Shown one piece after another: positions 51,841 through 61,530 of a stretch of DNA of 64,000 bases. Made by a program: the position numbers and the translations under genes. The stretch is from Anarhynchus alexandrinus (lineage: Eukaryota; Chordata; Aves; Charadriiformes; Charadriidae). Location of the stretch: positions 675,919-739,918 of the forward strand of contig VUYV01000147.1 in the NCBI GenBank assembly GCA_008711295.1. The letters run 5' to 3'. Position 1 is the stretch's first letter, and every line of letters starts with the position of its first letter. The notes below the pieces were generated by a model that did not search any database, had not been told where the DNA came from, and saw only the letters and a list, made by a program, of their open reading frames with translations.

Positions 51841-54800
51841 ATAATGTAAGAGATGATTTCAGAAGCTCCTGTTCACTTTTTTCCAGCTCTATCCAGGCAT
51901 TACTTGAGAAAGTGAGAGAAAGTGGCTGGTTCTAAACTACCTTTGGGAAGCAGAGGTGTTGGCATGCTAGATCAGTATTCAGTTTTTTATTTTGCCAGGT
52001 GATGGGCCTGGTGTGGAATAGCCCACAACTGGCTCAACTGATAGTAAAAATCGCTTTAAAGTGGCTTGTGAAGCTTCCCCTCTAAGTAGCTTCCTGCAAG
52101 TTCTTCTCTTTTCCAAGCAATAGGAATGGCAATGACTATAAACTATGATTGTTTCTGTGGTGGGTTATAGCAGGACCTGAATATTCTTAGTTACACGCTT
52201 CATGGCATAGTGGCAGCTGCAAGAGGTGCGCTGGGAACTAGCTTGTAGTCGTGGATGTTGCTGAACAGACTGGCTGTTAAGAGTTGTGCAAGGAGAACTG
52301 ACTCAGAGTCCGCTCTTTAGAGGAAACCTGGATTACTGCAGGACTACACTTTCTGAAAGGTGTGGGGCCTTGTTGGGCTTAGTGATCATTGATTTGCACA
52401 CCACCTTCAGCATCCTGGATTAGGGATTCTTGAAGTAGAAGAAGCTGCAGAAGGAAACTGTGAGTCTGCATTGGTTTTATGAAACCATCTGTCATTTTCT
52501 GAGTGGTAAGTTACGTAGTTCTGTGGTGTCTTCAAATTAGGAGAAAACTTGTTGAGTAATCAGAAAGGTATAAATCACTGATTAGCATCTTTAGATAGTC
52601 AAGAGTACTGTTGTCTGTCTAGAATTGATTAAAAATATATTTTTATGGTAACAGGATGTAACTGAAACAAAACATAATCTTTAAAGTGCATTTAAAATAA
52701 TTATCTTTTTGCCTTTCCTTCCTCTCTGCACTGGAAAGCAGGAAAGCAACAACCAGCTTTGTTTTTCATTCATATAGGTGTGAATTTTGATTCAGACAAA
52801 TATATTCTATAAAAAAATTACAAAAAAAAGTGTTGACAAGCTGTCTAGCTGTAAACGGACAACTATGTTTTTTGCATTCCCTTCTACTACATGGAATCTT
52901 TGATTTAATAGTCTCATAAAGAGTTTATGAGAAAAAACTGGATGCTGTCTTTCTGCCCATGATTATCTTCTCCATCTTGTTGAAAATTTAGGCAGCAACG
53001 GACCGGTTCTGAAATTAGGAATGGCGGAGAGATGATTCTTCAGTCAGCGTCATTAGCAGTAGAGCGCTAACAAGGGAGAGGAGTCTGGTAGGCAGCTTCT
53101 AGGAAGCGATGCACAGCAGAGTTGGCTTGTTTATAAACATCTTAGGCATCTCCCTTTACAGGCTTTCAAAAATAGTGAAGTCTTTTGTGTATATACTACC
53201 TGTTCTTTTGCACTGAGAAAATAAACAAACAAACAAAAAGTAGTGTTTTTCCCTTGTAAGTTACCTGGTCTTCCAAAAGAATATTTTTATCTCTTTGTTT
53301 CAGTACATGTTTTTACCATTACTATGTTTCTCCCTCAATTTAGACTGTCGTTTCTTCAGGTTAAGGAGCAAGTTTATATGTACGGGAATAGCCGTATCCA
53401 CTCAGATTCTCATCTAATTCATTTTCTGAATAAGTATGGTTAAGCTGTGAGTTGCATGGGCTGGAGAGGCTGCCTGGTTAAAATGTGGGAAACTACTCGC
53501 AAACATCTTAAGCGTAGGACTCGCAAGCTGAACGGTGACTCCCTGGAGAGGATTCTCTAGTTAAGTCTGCTCAGTAACGTGAGCTCAAGCAGCTCACTAC
53601 TTTGACACGTACATGTGTGTTTTGAACATTTTGTCTTGTTTTGAAGGATTTGTCTCCTTTCTTAACTTGCTAGAACGCACTGATTGGTCAATTGGAAGTA
53701 CTAAATTGTATGAAAAAGTAAATTAAAAAAAAAACACATAGCTTTTTGCATTCTCATGGCTTTTTGCATTCACTGAGTACTTGAAAAACCCAAGCGTTAT
53801 TCTTCCTTGTCATTTGTAGTAGTCTGGAGGGTGTTCATGCTAGAGAAGAATTGGTTTTTTTACATGTGGTAATTTCACAGGTTCTTAGTTTCACTGTTTT
53901 TGCAAAAAGACTTTATCCAGTAATAAAATTAAGCTGTAATCAGTTCTTCTATTAGATTGAAAGTTTTTATAGACCTGATCACTGGGGAGTGTCACAAAAT
54001 ACACGTTGAAGTTGCTTTCAGTGCATTGTTGCCAGCCCTTGTTGGTGTCATTCTGCCCCCACTTTCCAGGGGGGTGCAAATTCATATTCAAGATATTCTT
54101 GAGAGGGCAAATTCTTAGATATTTTTCAGAAGGAGTTGAAATTCAGCAGGGAGTCCAGGTTTGGCAAAACAGCCTAAAGTTTCATGTGAGTAGTCTTTTA
54201 AGCATTATATGGCTGGGGTGGATGTGGGCTAATATTTGTGTAGTTCCCTGTGAAATGCATTTTTTCAGCGATACTAATAATTTGATTTATTTAAGGTTAA
54301 TACACAGGGCCCAGTTCAGTGCCATGTTGCATTTGCCTTCATAAGAAAAGCACTGTGTAGTGAGCAGGCTGTGTTAGCGGAGTCTTTTTGTAAGACCTGG
54401 TGCAATTCGTATGGACCAGAAAGGACCTGTGGCAGGCTGAATCACTTCAGCAGCGTGGCAAAACATTGCTTGGCAATAATGGTAGCACAGTATACATGCT
54501 GGAGAGCAGGAAGAGGATGGAAAATAGAACTGATATTTTGTCAGTGGGGGAAGAGATTTTATCTCTGTCTCACAAAAATAGAATCTAGAAATAAGTGGGA
54601 AAGGTCGATAGCCAAAGGTTTGGCCACAAACAGAATTAAGGGGACCAGGGCTGTGTTTTCTGGGCTGTGCTATTCATTTCTCCAACTGCAGTTCTTAGGT
54701 ATTTCACTATCAGTGCTGGTCTCTCAGTTACCAAGTTGGGGGTTTTTTCTTGGTAGAAGGTGAATGATAACATACTTTAAAGGGTTGGTAGTGTTTCAGT

Positions 54801-57108
54801 AAGAATGGTTGTGTTGGAGGGGTAAAAAAATGAGTTCTCGTCACCCCTACTACCCATCCAAAGCTGGATATGGGGATTTCTTGTGAATGTGGATTGGGCA
54901 TAGGGCATATTTTATTTGAAGAACTTGCACCAACCAACCCTGCTCATTCTGCTCACACCCCTGCCCCCCCAAACCCAGAAAGCAAAGTGAGTTCCTCAAA
55001 ATCTGATTTATTACAGCGTCTTAAATAAAGAATTTAAAATTGCACATTTTTAAGGAAAATAGTCATCATACAGTAGCATGCCAGTTTGCTTCATAACATT
55101 AATTTAATACTGCACATTACAACGGCATCAAATGTATGAGAAAAGTGTCATTTTTGTGTTGTTATTTTCCCTTGGCACGTACAAGAGTGAACAGGCCTTC
55201 TAAAACTTCAAAATTATTATTGAAACCCCTAATACTCAGAACTATTTTTGAATAAAGTGCCAGTTTCTGTTCAATGATCCAGTTAACTCCTGTTCTCTGC
55301 CCCCTGTTCTAGCCTCTCCTACTTACTAGATGCTGTTTTCTTTTCTCTGCCCCTCTACATTTTGGATTTACAGTTTTATTTTGTATGATTATCAAATTTT
55401 AATAAGAGACATAAGACACTGGAGAGGCAAACTGGGAATCCTTGTGATTTTATTTCAACAATTTTAAACACTTTATACCTCCCCTACTCCTCTGTGAGAT
55501 ATCCATACCCTCTGTTTATATATTCTCTATAGCTAAGACCTTTGCAGAAATATATAACAACATCAGTTAATTTGAAAGGTAGGAAATTGTTTGGTTTTTA
55601 TTTTTTTTTTCCAAATATGGAGCTAGAAGTGGAATAAGTAATAAATTTTTTTCACTTGCATGTGTGCCTCTGAAATAAATCCACAGGAATGTTACAGGCT
55701 TTTCTTATCTGTATCTGAACCAGCAGATCAGAGATTCATAAGATAACTAGAAACGATTTAGTGAGAAGAAAAACAATAAAAAAGAAAATCTCTAAATGTC
55801 ATGTTAATCTCCAAATGAGATGCTGCAAAGCAAGCTTGGCAGCCCTTTTTTAGTTACTTCCACAGCCTTTCCATCAGGACTCAGAGAGGGACAGGGAGCT
55901 TCAGGAGACCTGCATTGTTCTCAATATGTGTGTTCTCCTCCATTTAATCCTTACTCAGGGAAGGCCGAGGAGAGCCCCGAGCATGGCTCGTTATGGTTTT
56001 TTTTTTTTTTTAAGGCTGTTTTCACCGCTCGTGAAATATTTGAAGTTTTTCATAGTCTGGAGGCTTAATTATCTAGCTATCCACAGACAAGGACTAGAAG
56101 AGTTGTTCCCAGTCTAGTCTTCTATGTGTTGCTTGTGTGCCTACTTATGTGGAACAAAAACCCTTAAGTACTTTGTTTTTATTGCTTATTCACTTAATGA
56201 CGTCTCTACTGAAATTAAAGTAATAGAGAGTGGTTTTTGTGAGGCAGATATTGTCCTTAAGTGTATTGAAGTCACTGAATTGATGCTATCTACTGAAGGA
56301 TTATATTGCCAGATATTTGCTACAACAGCAATCCTGTTCTTGAATTGGTAGCCTAAAAGTGGAAGGTTTTGCTTTCCAAATACGGGCGAGATCTGTGGAC
56401 AAGAGAAACGTATCCTGGAACTCTTGAAATAATGTTCCAAGGGCATGCTGTTTTGGGAAAAAGATCCTCCACAGGTTTAATGTGCAATATCATTTAGCTA
56501 AAGCTCTATTTTAAGAGAACTTCAGGATCATGTAGCGTCATCTTTCAACCACCCATAACGTGTAGCTGGACTTGGTGAAGTTGTACACTGCTTAGCACTA
56601 TTTGAACTATAGCTATGTCTCTCTTGAACCCCTCTTCTTCTGCTTCTTTGTCTTTTCAGCTGTTGGAGTCTTACATCTAAAGTCTTTAATTCCTGACATT
56701 TCATGTTTTACCACTGTATTTCACCCGTTACAGTCCTTTCCTGTTGATACCTCTTCTTTGTAATGCTCTTGTTCTCCGTTACTTGGAGATGTCTCCCTGC
56801 ATTGTATTGCAAGCAGTCTCATAGAATATTACTGCTTTTTTATCCTATGTTGTATTCTAGTCCTGGTCCTGTAGAACTCTGTTGTTAACCTTGTTGCAGC
56901 CTGACAGTTGCCCTTTTAACAAAGTGCGGGTTTTTTTTGTGTGTCTAGCTATGCTTTCTTTTCACATTTTTATATTAATTTTCATCTCTGCTGTTCCATC
57001 TGGTTTTGTGATACTTTTTTTTCAACAGCATACTTGATTTGATTTTTATGAAGGATTTCAGGGTGATGAAAGCCATATTTATATGTTAGCTTCTACTGAA
57101 TTTGCTTG

Positions 57109-57148
57109 TTTTTTTTTTTTTTTTTTTTTTNNNNNCCCCCCACCCCCC
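57109..57148. repeat. Poly-T, assembly gap and poly-C
   Basis: A run of about 22 T, five unknown bases (57131-57135), then C6-A-C6. The gap and tract lengths are unreliable. Confidence 0.9.
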
Positions 57149-59110
57149 TTATTTTGTTCTGGGCAATAAGGATCTTGCCATAGGAGTGTGAACTAGGTGG
57201 CAGAATAGGGCTTAAATGTGAAGAAGATTTTTTTTTTGCCTACTCATCTCAGAATGATGTGGTCCTGAGTAGAAATTAATAAACTTAACAGAGAATTGTG
57301 TAGTATTAAATTTGTCTATTAAATTGGCTAACTCTCAGAAATAATTCCGAGCAATATTGGAGTGTCTGCCTATGTAATTGTGTGTAGGTATGTATGTTAT
57401 TGTCTTGTTCCTTCCTCAGCTTAATTATACAACACCCAAAATGATTCATGAAAGGTGAAGATGGTTTCTGTTGAATCTGATGGGACAATTACGTGCTTGG
57501 AGGTGATGTAGGATTACCCCGGTGCTTTTCATTATTTTGAGTACCGCAGCTTGGTGTGTGTTTAGTTTGAAATGAAAGGGTGAAGTAAGAGCCTTGTTAT
57601 ATGACTCACTATTACATCAAATGGAAATTTTCCAGTATGCTGCTTAAAGTGAGTCTCTCTGGCAGCACGGCACTTTCAATAGTGTTATGATTTATCAGTA
57701 TAGAATCCTCTTATCATACCAATGTGATGCCCCTATCAGTCTGGAGTAAGTAATCAAATTTTTAAGGCTTTGACTGGAGGTGAAACTTTATAACCTTTGC
57801 TTCTTTGAAGACAGGAGCAATTTTTTTTAATTGTTAGAAATGATAAATAGCTGTCCAAGTAATTGTACCGTATAAAGACAGTAAGGCACTGATCACTCAG
57901 AGTAGCAAATGTGCTTGCTGACCTTTGAATTAAAGGAGAAATTGTGGCAGATATTAAAAATTATGGTCTGTTGGTAATTTTCCTTCCTAAAAGTTATGCC
58001 AATCTTTGTTTTTAAACTTGAGTAGGATGGTTTAGGTAACATTATCTTTTTCATGGAAACTATTGATTCATTGGATATCATGTAATATGAAAGCTTTAGC
58101 ATTCTCAAGCAAATGCTAATTTGACAAAAAATTAATATATTCTCTGAATATGAATTGCAAAAATAAATTATGACAGTTGATTACTTGCTATGAGGCACAC
58201 AGAACTGAATAAGTTGTGCCAAAAGAGAAGTGTAAAATTAAGGACAGAGTTTGGAGTAACTGTTCTAGATAGACTACAGGTGTCTGGCATTACATAGGTG
58301 TAGATACTACTTGCATTGAATATGTGCTTTCATTCGCTTCTGTTGGCTTCACCTTCCCATATCCCTGTACATCCACAATGTCTGAAGGATGCCTTTTGTG
58401 TAGAACTATTGAGCTTTGCAGGAGACATTTCTCTTGATAATTCTAACAAAATGCATCATTTTATATGCTGATTTTTATCACACATTGTTCAAATAGGTTC
58501 ATTAAAATTAAACATCATTGAATATTTCAATAACCGCCTGTACTGCCTTAATTCATGTTTTGCTAAAGACTGAGCCATACAATTGCTACAAGCCTTGCCT
58601 TGCCCTTGATATGTTGCTCATTACAAAAATGCTTCATTATATTAAAAAAAAAAAAGTACTTCCTTTCAAAATATCTTGGATCTCTTAATGTATTATTTTT
58701 ATTCCAATAAGTTTCTTAGTAGATCTACAACTAAAATGGTAATTAGAATCTGACATTCAGAGAAATTATGTTTTTTATTAGCTGTGTAGGCATTAAAAAT
58801 TATTTTTAGCTTTTGAAGGTATTTAATTTTTGTTTTGTTTTGCTTTTTGTTCAGACAAAGCAGTTATACCAACCCAAGCTCTACAGCCTAATTGCTGCTG
58901 TGGGCCCCTAAATCTCTGAGCTGGCTTATTTATTTATTTATGTTTCATGTAATAATGAGAACATTGGAGAAGGGAAGAGGGAAAATTGAGAATGCAGATG
59001 TGTAGAGACAGAATGGCTTTTTGCATTTACAGTCACTGGAGTCCTTCTCCAGATCGCCTCTCTCCGTCTGCAGTCACGCACTCAGTTACTAGCAGCTTTC
59101 CCAAAACCAT

Positions 59111-59676
59111 TGTCATGGTTTTGGCTGGGATAGAGTTAACTTTCTTGGTATGGGCAGCTATGTTTTGGATTTGGTATGAGAGCGGTGTTGATAGCGCACT
59201 GATGTTTTTGGCTATTGCTAAGCAGTCAAGGCCTTTTCTGCTCCTCACACCACCCTGCCAGCGAGTGGGCTGGGGCTGCAGAAAAAGTTGGGAGGAGACA
59301 CAGCCTGGAGAGGTGACACCAACTGACCAAAGGGATATTTCATACCATATGATGTCATGTTCAGTATATAAAGCTGGGCAAAGAAGGAAGGGGGGGATGT
59401 TATAAGTTACGGCATTTTGTCTTCCAAAGTAACCGTTATGTGTGATGGAGCCCTGCTTTCCTGGAGATGGCTGAACACCTGCCTTCCGATGGGAAGCAGT
59501 GAATGAATTCCTTGTTTTGCTTTGCTTGTGCGTGTGGCTTTTGCTTTACTTATTAAACTGTCTTTATCTCAACCCATGAGTTTTCTCACTTTTACTCTTC
59601 TGATTCTCTCCCCCATCCTGACGGGGGGGAGGGAGTGAGTGTGGTCCTACTTGCTGGCTGAGGTTCAACCATGACA
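59111..59676 (+). mobile_element. Solo LTR of an endogenous retrovirus, well preserved
   Basis: A 566-bp LTR from TGTCATGGTT to AACCATGACA; these ends are perfect 10-bp inverted repeats. The flanks ACCAT and ACCAG could be a 5-bp target duplication with one mismatch. It contains a CRE-like TGATGTCA (59350-59357), a TATA box TATATAAA (59365-59372), a polyadenylation signal ATTAAA (59552-59557) and the CTCAACCCATGAGTTTTCTC block. No internal viral genes adjoin it, so it is a solo LTR in the PTPRK sense direction. A 139-codon frame across it is fortuitous. The family name cannot be fixed without a repeat library. Confidence 0.92.
59350..59372 (+). promoter_or_regulatory. LTR promoter core: CRE-like site and TATA box
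   Basis: TGATGTCA (one base off the CRE core TGACGTCA) lies 8 bp before TATATAAA in the U3 part of the solo LTR. This is the usual order for a retroviral promoter. The other LTR has lost the TATA box. Whether this one is active is unknown. Confidence 0.55.
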
Positions 59677-59939
59677 ACCAGCCAACCAAAAAACCCCAAA
59701 CCCAAACAGTTGATTTTTCTAGAAGGTGAGACGTGAGAATATGTGTAAGTAATTTCTGTTGTTAGTCTCTAATTTTTGCTTGATTAATTAACAATCGAAA
59801 TGGAAATAGCTGTGTTGCAGTAAACTTTGCTTTAATAGGGGCAAACATTTTCCAGAGCTGTGGGGTTCTTCACTTGCATACTATAGTCTGTAGTTCGGTA
59901 AGATGCACCTAAAGAAAATCTGGTGTGTCTGCAGTGTCA

Positions 59940-60547
59940 GCTGATCTCCTCGTTTGCTCATGGCTCCTGGTTGTACAGCCCTCTGTTCTGGCCCAGTGTT
60001 AGCTGAGCCCCAAGTCCTCGAGGTGCAGGCCTGGGCACTGCCCTTGGCCAGCAACATGGAAGCTGCGCTCTTCTAGTTCATGCCTGACGTTGTCCGCCAG
60101 CATTTTGGCATGGCTTCTCCTTCCAAAAGGCCAGCCTGGGGCCTGCAGCGATAGCCTTGGCATTGTGCTACAAAAGCTGCTGAAGTGCGGTCCCCTTTCC
60201 CCCCTTTTCCAGCACCAGCATTTTGAACTGAGAAAGCACCAGGAGAGGCATGGGGGAGGGTTGTGTCTCAGAGCTGTGGAGGTGACACACAGGGCTCGGG
60301 GGTGAGTGAGCCAGGCATGTGGAGGCCACCTGCCTGGTCTGGGTGGAGTTACCCATGGCTGCCCAGGGGACAGGTGTCCTTGCTGATCCCTGCAGGCCAG
60401 GGAGTATCTCTTCCTGCATTGACTTGGACAGCCTAGGGGTAGGCATTGAAACGGAGTGTCTCCTGTCCAGCAGAGCTGATGATCTTCAGTCTTTAACCAT
60501 CCCTCAATAAGACAGTGTATTTTATACGGTAGTGAGCAAAGGTACAC
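59940..60547. other. GC-rich block with the longest open frame of the window
   Basis: GC-rich sequence with a few CpGs (CTCGAGG, GACGTTGTCCGCC, GTGCGGTCC) and a 182-codon minus-strand frame (60547-59999), the longest ATG frame present. Its product is rich in Pro, Cys, Ser and Trp with no recognisable domain, and other frames are also open, as expected for GC-rich DNA. It is probably not a gene; an old insertion or regulatory island is possible. Confidence 0.35.
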
Positions 60548-61224
60548 TCTTGCTAGGGAGTATGAAGAAGGAAGTTCTGTAATATGTAAGGAAGCATAAG
60601 TTTATTTCTCTAAATATATAAGAAGAGAGTGAAGCAGTAGATACCATATGTCTTAACCTATGACGCTTACTCTATTAAGCTTGGGGAAGAAATGTCTTGA
60701 TGAAACTGAAACTGCTTAACAGTAGGTGGAAAAGTTGCTTGGAAAACACTGATAGCATCCAGTTGTTCTGAATGTTTTCATTAGTGCCATGGATGATGGA
60801 ACAAGAAGTGTCCTTTAAACTTTATGAGGATATCCAGGTTATGAGCCTGCAAGCCTATTTGAGGGTAAGCTGGGGTTCAAAATTATTATGATGGATCGCG
60901 GTATTACTAATGAAGAAGAATTGAAAAATAATGAAAATTAAATGAATTGGTGAAACTGGATAGGCTTGCAATGACACTTGGGTAGACTGGTCAGCAGCAT
61001 GAGTGCAAGATGTTGTAGATCCGCACAAATGGTTTTTGTGGTTGCTGTGAATTACTAATTAAATGTAAGTCCACATTGTTACACTGTTTTGAAAAAAGCA
61101 GCCATTGTGATTGCTTTGTATAGGATATTCTTTATAAAACTATATAAAATAGTATTTTTTTTTCTCCTTAGTGTGCTTAGAAGAATAGGTACTTGTACTT
61201 AGTTTGGGGTGTGGAAGGAGAATT

Positions 61225-61530
61225 CCCATTCTGGGAAAGCTCAGAGGAAAGCAGCAGAAATGACAGAGGGCTAGACAGCAGCATATCCTCTCCAGAAAGA
61301 CTGAAGAAATTAGGATTGTCTTTACTACAGGAGAAAAAAAGGAAATGGAAATTTTCAAAACGTAAAGGCTAGTGCAGAGAAGATGGTAACCTAGTCTTCA
61401 TGTTGGCTGGTCATAGGTTAAGCAGTAATAATCTTAAATTGCAATAAGAGAGATTCAGGTTGGTGATTAGCTAAAAAGTTAATTGAATTCTGGAATCGAG
61501 TGCTTAATAGCTGTCTCTTACCAGAGTCAT
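61225..61530 (+). mobile_element. Ancient CR1-type LINE 3' region
   Basis: A weak but ordered match to the C-terminal and 3' part of old CR1 elements: GAGGGCTAGACAGCAGCATATCC, AGAAAGACTGAAGAAATTAGG, GGAGAAAAAAAGGAAATGGAAATT, then AATCTTAAATTGCAATAAGAGAGATTCAGGTTGG. These correspond in order to familiar CR1 segments. Divergence is high, so the copy is much older than the others; it may predate the bird radiation (inference). Confidence 0.6.

Larger units (their letters stand above)
47760..59110. other. Intronic sequence, no gene seen
   Basis: AT-rich unique DNA apart from listed items. Frames such as 54371-54763 (130 codons) show no protein-like pattern. Stretches around 54990-55260, 57590-57830 and 58440-58600 are simple-repeat free and may be conserved, but carry no decisive motif. 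Confidence 0.45.

Noticed and set aside
54371..54763. 130-codon frame as a gene
   Set aside because: No recognisable motif, random composition and no clear exon boundaries.
58986..59405. 139-codon frame as a viral or host gene
   Set aside because: It runs from unique sequence into LTR U3, which is not coding in this position.
59999..60547. 182-codon minus-strand frame as a protein gene
   Set aside because: No domain or splice context, and the composition is that of GC-rich random sequence with other frames also open.
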